Origin: Sanderia malayensis
Taxonomy: Eukaryota > Cnidaria > Scyphozoa > Semaeostomeae > Pelagiidae
Assembly (NCBI GenBank): GCA_013076295.1
Contig: RQOL01000675.1
Location: forward strand, 26,662-90,661
DNA: 64,000 nucleotides
Reading direction: 5' to 3'
Below, piece by piece: positions 10,261 to 19,666 of the stretch (the stretch's first letter is position 1; every line of letters begins with the position of its first letter). The notes beneath the pieces are model-generated. The model was not told the origin of the DNA. It did not search any database and saw nothing but the letters and a program-made list of their open reading frames with translations. Made by a program: the position numbers and the translations under genes.

Positions 10261-11796
10261 GAAATACACAGTTGTTACTTTTTCCCGTGATATTCACTTT
10301 CATTCCCACAATTTACACATGAATCCACGAAAATACAGGTAAAATTGACTTATTGAAATACACCTCTTATACTTGTTTTTCGTGATATTAACATTAATTC
10401 CCACAATTGACACATGAATCCGCGCAAATACGGATAAAAATGACAAATTGAAAGACATCTTTTTTACTTGTTTTCAGTGATATTAGCAGTCCATCCCACA
10501 ACTTACACATGAATTGCCAGAAATTCAAGCAAGACTGACTAATTGAATTACACTTTTTTCCCCTGGCTTTCCATGATAGTAGCATTCATTTCCACAATTT
10601 ACACATGAATCCACGTTAATACAGGTAAAACTCACTGATTAAAATACACCTTTCCTACTTTTTCTCCGTGATAATGACATTCATTCCCACAGTTTACACA
10701 TGAATCTACGTGAAAACAAGTAAAACTGACTGATAAACTAACTGATTGAAATACACTTTTTTACTTGTTTTCCGTGATATCAGCGTTCATTCCCACAATT
10801 TACGCATGAATCCACGTAAATACAGGTAAAACTGACTGATTAAAATACACCTTTTTACTTCTTTTCCGTGATATTAGCATTCATTCCCACAATTTACACA
10901 TGAATTGACAGAAATTCACGTAAAACTGAATGATTGAAATAAACGTTTTCTTACTTGACTTCCGTGACATTAGCATTCATTCCCAGAATTTACACATGAA
11001 TCCACGTTGACACAGGTAAAACTGACTGATTAAAGTACACCTTTCCTACTTGTTTTCCTTGATAATAACATTCATTCCCACATTTTACACACCAATCCAC
11101 GGTAATTTAGGTAAAACTGACTGATTGAAATACACCTCTTTTACCTGTTTTCCGTGATAGTGACATTCATTCTCACAATTTACTCACGAATTCACGTAAA
11201 TACGGGAAAACTGATTAATTGAAATACAGCCTTTTTACTTTTTTTTACGTGATGTTAACATTAATTCTCACAATTAACATATGAATTGGTGTAAATATTG
11301 GTAAAACTGACTGATTGAAATACACAGTTGTTACTTTTTCCCGTGATATTTACATTCATTCTCACAATTTACAAAAGAATCCACGAAAATACAGGTAAAA
11401 TTGACTTATTGAAATACACCTCTTATACTTGTTTTTCGTGATATTAACATTAATTCCCACAATTGACACATGAATCCGCGCAAATTCGGATAAAAATGAC
11501 CAATTGAAATACATCTTTTTTACTTGTTTTCAGTGATATTAGCAGTCGTTCCCACAACTTACACATGAATTGCCAGAAATACAAGTAAGACTGACTGATT
11601 GAATTACACTTTTCTTCCCTGGCTTTCCGTGATAGTAGCATTCACTTCCACAATTTACACATGAATCCACGTTAATACAGGTAAAACTCAGTGATTAAAA
11701 TACACTTTTCCTACTTTTTCTCCGTGATAATAACATTCATTCCCACAATTTTCACATGAATCTACGTAAAAACAAGTAAAACTGACTGATTGATTT
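10261..11796. repeat. Satellite array, ~95-bp unit (right block)
   Basis: Continuation of the satellite after the retrotransposon, about 16 units. Successive TACACATGAA-type landmarks fall at about 10801, 10895, 10991 and 11086, which gives 94-96 bp spacing. Segments near 10261 and 11320 repeat segments near 719 and 2959. The array stops at the LINE tail near 11796. Confidence 0.92.
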
Positions 11797-12262
11797 AATA
11801 ATAATAATAATAAATTTAGATTTACCCACAGTTTCCACTGCAGCGCTACACTGCTTACAGTATGCTCAACTGTGAACGACTAATCCATTGTTAATAATTA
11901 GTTATAAAAATTTTCTAAGTTAGTTGTTAGCAAAATTGATTTTAAAGTTTTTTTGAATTTTTCAATATCTGTGGTTCGTCTGATGTCTAAAGGTAATTTA
12001 TTCCAATACATAGGTCCAGCTTTACTGAAAGCCCTATTTCCGTAATTAGAGTTGACTACACATACATTTGCAACAAGATTCCGATAATTTAAAACTTTGA
12101 TTTTATCTTTTAAAACATGGGGTGCTTCTCCCCAAATGCATTGGTGAACTATCAGACATATTTTGAAGACAATTCGTTCTTTAACTTTCAACCAATGGAG
12201 CTGTAAAAAAAAATCCGAGATAGGCCTTCGGTCAAACTTTGTTCTATTGAAAATTATTCTAC
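11797..12262 (-). mobile_element. 5'-truncated CR1/L2-like LINE, ORF2 C-terminus
   Basis: The minus strand encodes the C-terminal end of a non-LTR retrotransposon ORF2. An LHWLKVKERIVFKICL block (about 12150-12205) is followed by AFSKAGPMYWNKLP and FKKTLKSIL, a pattern typical of CR1/L2/Jockey-type ends. The clean frame runs 12191-11898 and similarity extends upstream to about 12262. The element ends in a (TAA)n-type microsatellite at about 11796-11813, as expected for a CR1/L2-like 3' end. All of the endonuclease and most of the RT are missing, so this is a dead 5'-truncated copy. Confidence 0.8.
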
Positions 12263-12554
12263 AATCCTGGCCAAAAATGCTGGAACGCTACTAATATTTT
12301 CATTCCGTTCTGCAAAATTTTCTCCCCTCCCCCCGATACAATGTTGATCTTTGTTCACTGTGTCTATTTTTCAGCGGGTAATCGCTATTCACGAGTATGC
12401 TACATGCCTTACAACCAACAACCAACATTGTTTTTTGGGGGGAGGGGAGGGAGAGGTACCTGACAAGCATTTGTTGTTTGTGCTCTAAGAGGCCGCGTAT
12501 TGTGTTTCAGTTAGCAATATTTTCAACCGTTCCAAGTCTTTTTGGCAAGGATTG
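12261..12554. mobile_element. Tc1-like MITE or element end with inverted termini
   Basis: CAATCCTGGCCAAAAATGC at 12261 is matched in inverted form by the sequence ending GGCAAGGATTG at about 12554, with the similarity running on to the GGAAC block and weakly beyond. TA precedes the left end. The CCTGGCCAAAA terminus resembles Tc1/mariner ends. The right end coincides with the start of the 4,351-bp Rep-transposase unit, so this could be a separate MITE or the outer end of a larger element. No ORF of note inside. Confidence 0.55.
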
Positions 12555-13050
12555 TCTCTTACTACTGAATTGAAAATTTTTGTTTTTACTTGCAGCTACA
12601 TAAGTTATATCACCAAATAACAAGCGTGGATTACATTTGTTGATAATAGATGTATTATGAATGATCATATTTAAAAAATGACGTCATTTTTGACCACACC
12701 CTGCTTTTGACGGTCATTTCCCTGTGCATGGCAAAGCCCAACACTGCATGTTTTGCTTGCATGAAATTCTGCAGTAATATGATGGATAATGGAGTTTATA
12801 AGTTTAGTATTATCATTTTCATGAAATATATTCCAACTGTCTAACAAATGGGCTTAAGCAGGAAGTTGCATGTGCGGGAGAATAGACAAAAAGTAATGAC
12901 GACAGTATGCGGCAAGAGATAGTTGATGCCGTTCCAGCACTCAATGCACTGTAAATATCCACACGTTGCTAACTGAGTTGACTTTACTGGCAGGGATAAT
13001 AATTTCTTTAGTTTCAATGCCTCTGTAACACGAGTGGACGTATAGATAAG

Positions 13051-13959
13051 ATGGCTTGCAATAATAATGATGAAATTATGAGTAACGAGGAAGATTTCGA
13101 GCCAGAACAGTTAGCTGTCAAAATGAAAAGACAGGCGTACTTAGTAACTTGGAGCAGAGCAAATACAACTGAGTACGATAAGAAAAGATTTGCAGAGGCA
13201 GTGACATCTGCATTTGCAGAAGTGACGTCATCTTCAATTAAGCATTGGTGTTGCTGTGTAGAAGAGCATCAAGATGGCACGCCACATTATCATATGGCTG
13301 TTTTATTAGACAGGCCAACACGTTGGAGCCGTGTAAGACAGCATATTCAGCAAACCCATGGTATTACTGTAAACTTCTCTGGGCATGGCGGGTACTATAG
13401 TGCGTACAACTACGTGAAGAAGGAAGACAGGCATGTGCTTTACAGTGATTCTCACCCAGATGTAGTTGTGAAGCCAAAGACCTATGCAGCAACAAATGTG
13501 AAGGTGACCAAAAAAATGGAAAAAAAAGGAAAACGCATGGGGAAGCTAGAGGTTGCTGAACTGATTGTGAAAAACAGCATTCGCGATAGAATTCACCTTC
13601 TGCAGCATGCTAATGCACTGAGAAAAGAAGGACAACCCGCCTTGTACAAATTTTGCATTGAAAGGTCTACAAAGACCATTGTAGAATTTATTGCAACTGT
13701 GTGGGATGCTGAAACAGCAGAACAGACCTTGCAGAGACAGAACATGCTGAGAATGGAGATTCTAACCAATGCCCTCGATAAGCCCTGCATTTGTGATAGG
13801 CAATGGCTAAAGTGTGCTACCGAAGTGTTGGAGCGGAATGGCATTGATGTCGCAGATTTTTCTAAGGCAGTAAAGGATCTTCTGCAGAAAGGTATAGGGG
13901 CAAAGGGCGGAATATCTTGCTTACTGGTCCAGCAAATTGCGGGAAGACATTTTTGCTAA
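13051..13959 (+). CDS. Rep-like protein, HUH endonuclease part (copy 1)
   Basis: This is the nicking half of a replication initiator of the CRESS-DNA/parvovirus-like type. Residues 1-28 are acidic. Motif I is near AYLVTWS (29-35). Motif II is PHYHMAV (78-84), with the two metal-binding histidines 79 and 81. Motif III is YNYVKK (119-124), which supplies the catalytic tyrosine and the YxxK lysine. Such domains nick one strand at an origin and stay linked to the 5' end. Residues ~170-270 are helical and link to the helicase. Shortly after residue ~280 the frame diverges from family expectation and stops at 13959; the helicase continues in another frame. The copy at 17402 has the same break. It could be an endogenous viral element or a transposon gene. 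Confidence 0.85.
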   Translation: MACNNNDEIMSNEEDFEPEQLAVKMKRQAYLVTWSRANTTEYDKKRFAEAVTSAFAEVTSSSIKHWCCCVEEHQDGTPHYHMAVLLDRPTRWSRVRQHIQQTHGITVNFSGHGGYYSAYNYVKKEDRHVLYSDSHPDVVVKPKTYAATNVKVTKKMEKKGKRMGKLEVAELIVKNSIRDRIHLLQHANALRKEGQPALYKFCIERSTKTIVEFIATVWDAETAEQTLQRQNMLRMEILTNALDKPCICDRQWLKCATEVLERNGIDVADFSKAVKDLLQKGIGAKGGISCLLVQQIAGRHFC

Positions 13960-14360
13960 ACCCTCTCGTAGAGGTGTTTGACGCATTTTGTAACCCAGCT
14001 GCAGGAACATTTGCATGGGTCGGGGTGGAACAAAAAGAAGTCATATTCTTGAACGACTTCCGCTGGGAAAGAAATATAATATCTTGGGCAGATATGCTCC
14101 TGCTACTGGAAGGACAGTTAGTTCATTTTCCTGCTCCAAAGACGCACTACTCGCAAGATATCTGCTTAATCAAAGATACCCCAGTTTTCTGCACAAGCAA
14201 AGCACCCCTGATATATTTAAAAAATGGGACAATTGATGAGCGGGAAACCGAAATGATGGATGTGAGGTGGAAACATTTTGCATTACGTCATCAACTTCAG
14301 GTGGATGAATGCAAAGAGGTTCCTTGCTGTGCAAATTGCTTTGCGATGCTCATTGCATAA
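13917..14360 (+). CDS. Rep-like protein, SF3 helicase part (copy 1)
   Basis: This is the ATPase half of the Rep, in the -1 frame relative to 13051-13959. Walker A is GPANCGKTF, Walker B is VIFLNDF, and motif C lies in the TPVFCTSKAP block with its polar residue. Together they define a superfamily 3 helicase, which unwinds DNA during rolling-circle or rolling-hairpin replication. There is no ATG at the start: the first codon used for this interval is TTG, and the frame is open a little upstream. The part is therefore expressed only through frameshifting, splicing not seen here, or not at all. It ends with a cysteine-containing tail (CKEVPCCANC). Confidence 0.82.
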   Translation: MLTGPANCGKTFLLNPLVEVFDAFCNPAAGTFAWVGVEQKEVIFLNDFRWERNIISWADMLLLLEGQLVHFPAPKTHYSQDICLIKDTPVFCTSKAPLIYLKNGTIDERETEMMDVRWKHFALRHQLQVDECKEVPCCANCFAMLIA

Positions 14361-14399
14361 TATGTCAACAATGTGTTGTGGTCGAAGCTTTGTTCACGC

Positions 14400-14815
14400 T
14401 ATCCACGGTGGCCACCGTGAAACATTTTTAGTAATTTTGTGTTTGATATAATTTTCAATATATATACTCACATATTTAGATATAGCATAACATTTTCAAT
14501 CGTTATAAATCACATGTGTTGTCTATTTTTTGTCTGCTCGCATTAAAACTTCACTTATGAGGGTTTTTTGTACGGTTGCCAGTAAATAATAAAGAATAGA
14601 AACGAAGATATCAAATTTCATTTAGAAATGACTGGCCACCGTATACGTTTTGCATGAATAATGGGAGATAATTGAAAAATACTTTTTAAAGACATGCCAT
14701 AAAAACAACAGATGCATAAAGATGAGAATCTTACCTCAAAATTAGTAATATATTGCTTAATTGTACTGCTAAATATCCGCTTTGTAAATGGCCGCCGTCG
14801 TGGTAACCGTGGATA
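14400..14815. promoter_or_regulatory. Iteron-like repeats and 16-bp palindrome (candidate origin)
   Basis: This lies in the gap between the converging 3' ends of Rep and transposase. A perfect 16-bp palindrome, CACGGTGGCCACCGTG, sits at 14404-14419. GGCCACCGT recurs at 14634-14642, and GGCCGCCGT at 14790-14798. TATCCACGGT at 14400-14409 is exactly inverted as ACCGTGGATA at 14806-14815. Repeated and inverted short motifs are what Rep-binding iterons look like, but no canonical stem-loop nonanucleotide was found, so an origin role is a guess. Confidence 0.4.
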
Positions 14816-15121
14816 TCGTTGTTTCTCTTATTTGTCATGTCATAGGAAATTTCTAGAAATGAGAAATTAGGCCTTCATGAGCACCACATTGCTTTTTGCT
14901 AATGGTTTATACACAATTGTCAGTATGTAAACATAAACTCCGATGAGATTTCAAATCCAAGCAGTTCATGAAATACCGTGCAATAATGCGCAGAGAGCAT
15001 AGCAGAATACACTTGACGAAGAGAAATACAATTAGGTTAAAAATGTCACATCGCAAAATATCAACTTGAAACGACAAAATGAGAGATAAAATAATAAATA
15101 GACAAAAGCTCTAGTATATTT

Positions 15122-16228
15122 TCAGTATTTTGTTCTGTCACCCTTAGTAGCAACAATTAACTTCATACGCTGAGGCATGTTATCTATTGTTCTCTGTATA
15201 ACGTCTTTGTCAAAGTTCCATAGTGTATCCAACACTCTTCTTGAAAACTCCTCATATGATTCTCTTGTTAATTTCTTAGCCAATGCTTGGTTCTGTAATG
15301 CACGCTTAACATTATGAAAAACGTTTTCAATTGGATTGAGGTCTGGTGACCTTGCTGGTATCCTCAATAACGTTGCACCGATATCGTGTAATGCATCCAT
15401 GGCAAGCTTACTAGTCTGACATGGCTCATTGTCCATGACGAAGAACTTTGCCATTCTGCTTTTTCTGCACTGAACACGTGCTCCAATAAATGCACGCGGA
15501 AGCTTGCTTCTAACAAAGTCTGCAAAGAACTGTCCAGTCATTTTTTCATATGGTTCCACCATAATCACGCCTGAATTGTATGATACAGCGACAAGAACAT
15601 GAAATCTTCTGCCACCGGCGAGATTCTTTGAGCCACTTGTTGTGTATCTCAGACCTTCACTTCGCTTTCTGTAAATGCGTCCTTTTGGTTTTGAGGCTTC
15701 TTGAAATGGGTTATATTTGTGTATAAATGATACGCCATCTAAGTAGAACGCCACTTCTTTTGTCCAGAAACTATCCTCGTGTTGCTTTAATGCTTGCCTA
15801 GCGAACCTTTTGCGGCTGACTTTATCTTTGACAGACAACAAGCCCTTCTTTCTTGGCTGCAACTTACGATACCCGGCATCATTAAGTATACGGACATATG
15901 TTCTGTAGCTGCCATCCGTAACACCAGCTTCATTCATTATTTCCTTTACTGTTGGATTTCGACCATCAGCACGCAATGCATGAAATGTTCGTAAAAAGTA
16001 CGAGACTTGTCGCTCTGACAAAATTCTTGGCCGTCCACGCTTCTTTTTCTCATTTCCTTGCTTCTTTGTTCTTTGAGTAGAATCTATTCCTTCGGTATAG
16101 CATCGATAAACAGATGAATGTGAAATTTTCAGAATCCTTGATACTTCTCGAAAGCTTTTACCTTGTTGGGCAACCATTAAATAGGCTAGAGCTCGTGTTT
16201 TGGAACATATCTTCTTCTTAAAGGCCAT
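15122..16228 (-). CDS. Tc1-type DD34E transposase
   Basis: A 368-residue, apparently intact cut-and-paste transposase. Residues ~1-110 form two helix-turn-helix DNA-binding parts, with an AT-hook-like KKRGRPR (62-68) between them, as in Tc1/mariner proteins. The DDE core has D164 (FYLDGVSF), D266 (FFVMDNEPC) and E301 (SPDLNPIENVF). The 34 residues between the second D and the E place it in the Tc1 group. It would excise and insert DNA at TA sites. No stop or frameshift is visible. It points away from Rep at its 5' end within the tandem and converges with it at the 3' end. No flanking TIR pair tightly enclosing only this gene was found, so it appears to belong to the 4,351-bp unit. Confidence 0.93.
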   Translation of the reverse strand: MAFKKKICSKTRALAYLMVAQQGKSFREVSRILKISHSSVYRCYTEGIDSTQRTKKQGNEKKKRGRPRILSERQVSYFLRTFHALRADGRNPTVKEIMNEAGVTDGSYRTYVRILNDAGYRKLQPRKKGLLSVKDKVSRKRFARQALKQHEDSFWTKEVAFYLDGVSFIHKYNPFQEASKPKGRIYRKRSEGLRYTTSGSKNLAGGRRFHVLVAVSYNSGVIMVEPYEKMTGQFFADFVRSKLPRAFIGARVQCRKSRMAKFFVMDNEPCQTSKLAMDALHDIGATLLRIPARSPDLNPIENVFHNVKRALQNQALAKKLTRESYEEFSRRVLDTLWNFDKDVIQRTIDNMPQRMKLIVATKGDRTKY

Positions 16229-17401
16229 TACGAAATTAGAAGTGCGTCTCTCACTGGATCTTAATATCTACTAAACCTGTGCTGTGACCCGACATTTAAC
16301 AGTTATTGTAGCTGTAAACAACTAGATTCGGCACTACGTCACTGATATTGTTCTTGCTATTGTTTGTCGTTCTCTAGTGACCTCGGACTGGACAATAGAT
16401 AATTTTCACGCTATTTCTATAGCTTTTGAAGCATCTCAGGGGTTTTAAACTAAAAATAGCAAAAGACGATTCAATGGATTGCTTATTACAGATGAAATTT
16501 TGAGTTTGCCACAGCTGACACTTTCTATTCTCTAGAAAAATGAGCTACTAGCGACAGCCTCGATTTCATGTTATTTTACACATTCAACTTTTCACTCATA
16601 AACATAAAGTATAGCACAGCAGGCAATTGAAAGGCGTCCGTAAACATAAATAATCACAATTTATGAGAGCCCAGAGATGCTAAGAACATTAAAACATAAT
16701 CATTATGAGAAAGTAGGGTAAAAATGACCAAAACCCATAAAAATAGACCGTTTTGGCTCCAAATGACGTCATTGCAAAAATAATTTAATAATTTATGGTG
16801 AAATTGCAAAAATAATTTTATATTCGTGATTCACAGGTCTAACTTCGTGAGGTTTTCAAAAAAATTACAGGCTTCAGCACGATTTGTATTCAAAGCGTGT
16901 CAGAGTCTCTTACTACTGAATTGAAAATTTTTGTTTTTACTTGCAGCTACATAAGTTATATCACCAAATAACAAGCGTGGATTACATTTGTTGATAATAG
17001 ATGTATTATGAATGATCATATTTAAAAAATGACGTCATTTTTGACCACACCCTGCTTTTGACGGTCATTTCCCTGTGCATGGCAAAGCCCAACACTGCAT
17101 GTTTTGCTTGCATGAAATTCTGCAGTAATATGATGGATAATGGAGTTTATAAGTTTAGTATTATCATTTTCATGAAATATATTCCAACTGTCTAACAAAT
17201 GGGCTTAAGCAGGAAGTTGCATGTGCGGGAGAATAGACACAAAGTAATGACGACAGTATGCGGCAAGAGATAGTTGATGCCGTTCCAGCACTCAATGCAC
17301 TGTAAATATCCACACGTTGCTAACTGAGTTGACTTTACTGGCAGGGATAATAATTTCTTTAGTTTCAATGCCTCTGTAACACGAGTGGACGTATAGATAA
17401 G
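16229..17401. promoter_or_regulatory. Divergent intergenic region spanning the unit junction
   Basis: This separates the transposase start (16228) from the Rep start of copy 2 (17402) and contains the junction at 16904/16905. Perfect CRE-like TGACGTCA sites occur at 16764-16771 and 17030-17037. A short inverted repeat (CCAAAAC ... GTTTTGG) lies near 16731-16760. The region could hold a two-way promoter; this is inferred from layout only. Confidence 0.4.
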
Positions 17402-18310
17402 ATGGCTTGCAATAATAATGATGAAATTATGAGTAACGAGGAAGATTTCGAGCCAGAACAGTTAGCTGTCAAAATGAAAAGACAGGCGTACTTAGTAACT
17501 TGGAGCAGAGCAAATACAACTGAGTACGATAAGAAAAGATTTGCAGAGGCAGTGACATCTGCATTTGCAGAAGTGACGTCATCTTCAATTAAGCATTGGT
17601 GTTGCTGTGTAGAAGAGCATCAAGATGGCACGCCACATTATCATATGGCTGTTTTATTAGACAGGCCAACACGTTGGAGCCGTGTAAGACAGCATATTCA
17701 GCAAACCCATGGTATTACTGTAAACTTCTCTGGGCATGGCGGGTACTATAGTGCGTACAACTACGTGAAGAAGGAAGACAGGCATGTGCTTTACAGTGAT
17801 TCTCACCCAGATGTAGTTGTGAAGCCAAAGACCTATGCAGCAACAAATGTGAAGGTGACCAAAAAAATGGAAAAAAAAGGAAAACGCATGGGGAAGCTAG
17901 AGGTTGCTGAACTGATTGTGAAAAACAGCATTCGCGATAGAATTCACCTTCTGCAGCATGCTAATGCACTGAGAAAAGAAGGACAACCCGCCTTGTACAA
18001 ATTTTGCATTGAAAGGTCTACAAAGACCATTGTAGAATTTATTGCAACTGTGTGGGATGCTGAAACAGCAGAACAGACCTTGCAGAGACAGAACATGCTG
18101 AGAATGGAGATTCTAACCAATGCCCTCGATAAGCCCTGCATTTGTGATAGGCAATGGCTAAAGTGTGCTACCGAAGTGTTGGAGCGGAATGGCATTGATG
18201 TCGCAGATTTTTCTAAGGCAGTAAAGGATCTTCTGCAGAAAGGTATAGGGGCAAAGGGCGGAATATCTTGCTTACTGGTCCAGCAAATTGCGGGAAGACA
18301 TTTTTGCTAA
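17402..18310 (+). CDS. Rep-like protein, HUH endonuclease part (copy 2)
   Basis: Same predicted protein as 13051-13959, with the same HUH (PHYHMAV) and tyrosine (YNYVKK) motifs and the same frame break near its end. It lies exactly 4,351 bp downstream. Identity is too high for the shared break to count as independent evidence of conservation. Confidence 0.85.
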   Translation: MACNNNDEIMSNEEDFEPEQLAVKMKRQAYLVTWSRANTTEYDKKRFAEAVTSAFAEVTSSSIKHWCCCVEEHQDGTPHYHMAVLLDRPTRWSRVRQHIQQTHGITVNFSGHGGYYSAYNYVKKEDRHVLYSDSHPDVVVKPKTYAATNVKVTKKMEKKGKRMGKLEVAELIVKNSIRDRIHLLQHANALRKEGQPALYKFCIERSTKTIVEFIATVWDAETAEQTLQRQNMLRMEILTNALDKPCICDRQWLKCATEVLERNGIDVADFSKAVKDLLQKGIGAKGGISCLLVQQIAGRHFC

Positions 18311-18711
18311 ACCCTCTCGTAGAGGTGTTTGACGCATTTTGTAACCCAGCTGCAGGAACATTTGCATGGGTCGGGGTGGAACAAAAAGAAGTCATATTCT
18401 TGAACGACTTCCGCTGGGAAAGAAATATAATATCTTGGGCAGATATGCTCCTGCTACTGGAAGGACAGTTAGTTCATTTTCCTGCTCCAAAGACGCACTA
18501 CTCGCAAGATATCTGCTTAATCAAAGATACCCCAGTTTTCTGCACAAGCAAAGCACCCCTGATATATTTAAAAAATGGGACAATTGATGAGCGGGAAACC
18601 GAAATGATGGATGTGAGGTGGAAACATTTTGCATTACGTCATCAACTTCAGGTGGATGAATGCAAAGAGGTTCCTTGCTGTGCAAATTGCTTTGCGATGC
18701 TCATTGCATAA
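18268..18711 (+). CDS. Rep-like protein, SF3 helicase part (copy 2)
   Basis: Same predicted protein as 13917-14360, with Walker A GPANCGKTF and Walker B VIFLNDF, in the -1 frame relative to the endonuclease part. It lacks its own ATG at the start, as in copy 1. Confidence 0.82.
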   Translation: MLTGPANCGKTFLLNPLVEVFDAFCNPAAGTFAWVGVEQKEVIFLNDFRWERNIISWADMLLLLEGQLVHFPAPKTHYSQDICLIKDTPVFCTSKAPLIYLKNGTIDERETEMMDVRWKHFALRHQLQVDECKEVPCCANCFAMLIA

Positions 18712-18750
18712 TATGTCAACAATGTGTTGTGGTCGAAGCTTTGTTCACGC

Positions 18751-19166
18751 TATCCACGGTGGCCACCGTGAAACATTTTTAGTAATTTTGTGTTTGATAT
18801 AATTTTCAATATATATACTCACATATTTAGATATAGCATAACATTTTCAATCGTTATAAATCACATGTGTTGTCTATTTTTTGTCTGCTCGCATTAAAAC
18901 TTCACTTATGAGGGTTTTTTGTACGGTTGCCAGTAAATAATAAAGAATAGAAACGAAGATATCAAATTTCATTTAGAAATGACTGGCCACCGTATACGTT
19001 TTGCATGAATAATGGGAGATAATTGAAAAATACTTTTTAAAGACATGCCATAAAAACAACAGATGCATAAAGATGAGAATCTTACCTCAAAATTAGTAAT
19101 ATATTGCTTAATTGTACTGCTAAATATCCGCTTTGTAAATGGCCGCCGTCGTGGTAACCGTGGATA
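18751..19166. promoter_or_regulatory. Iteron-like repeats and palindrome, copy 2
   Basis: Equivalent of 14400-14815: the 16-bp palindrome CACGGTGGCCACCGTG is at 18755-18770, and the GGCCACCGT and GGCCGCCGT repeats follow at +4,351 bp offsets. Confidence 0.38.
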
Positions 19167-19472
19167 TCGTTGTTTCTCTTATTTGTCATGTCATAGGAAA
19201 TTTCTAGAAATGAGAAATTAGGCCTTCATGAGCACCACATTGCTTTTTGCTAATGGTTTATACACAATTGTCAGTATGTAAACATAAACTCCGATGAGAT
19301 TTCAAATCCAAGCAGTTCATGAAATACCGTGCAATAATGCGCAGAGAGCATAGCAGAATACACTTGACGAAGAGAAATACAATTAGGTTAAAAATGTCAC
19401 ATCGCAAAATATCAACTTGAAACGACAAAATGAGAGATAAAATAATAAATAGACAAAAGCTCTAGTATATTT

Positions 19473-19666
19473 TCAGTATTTTGTTCTGTCACCCTTAGTA
19501 GCAACAATTAACTTCATACGCTGAGGCATGTTATCTATTGTTCTCTGTATAACGTCTTTGTCAAAGTTCCATAGTGTATCCAACACTCTTCTTGAAAACT
19601 CCTCATATGATTCTCTTGTTAATTTCTTAGCCAATGCTTGGTTCTGTAATGCACGCTTAACATTAT
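19473..19666 (-). CDS. Tc1-type transposase, copy 2, C-terminal fragment
   Basis: The last ~64 codons of the minus-strand transposase, matching 15122-15315, then lost in the N gap. The catalytic residues fall within or beyond the gap and cannot be judged. Confidence 0.8.

Larger units (their letters stand above)
12554..16904. mobile_element. Rep-transposase unit, copy 1 (4,351 bp)
   Basis: A unit defined by its head-to-tail repetition: sequence from 12554 resumes at 16905, a spacing of exactly 4,351 bp. It carries a Rep-like gene on the plus strand (13051-14360) and a Tc1-type transposase on the minus strand (16228-15122). The 5' ends diverge across the unit junction and the 3' ends converge at 14361-15121. 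This ambisense layout is that of a small circular CRESS replicon, with a transposase in place of a capsid gene. The tandem state is compatible with insertion of a rolling-circle concatemer, but an assembly duplication cannot be excluded. Confidence 0.75.
16905..19666. mobile_element. Rep-transposase unit, copy 2 (truncated by gap)
   Basis: A second head-to-tail copy, 2,762 bp long before the run of Ns. Comparison with 12554-15315 shows near identity; one clear substitution was noticed (A at about 12889 versus C at about 17240). It contains the whole Rep region and the start of the minus-strand transposase 3' end. The contig break inside the repeat suggests that more copies may follow. Confidence 0.78.

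Noticed and set aside
12805..12813. TAGTATTAT, similar to the circovirus/nanovirus origin nonanucleotide
   Set aside because: The sequence differs at the end and the flanking stem is weak (about 6 bp with a large loop). In AT-rich DNA such a match is expected by chance.
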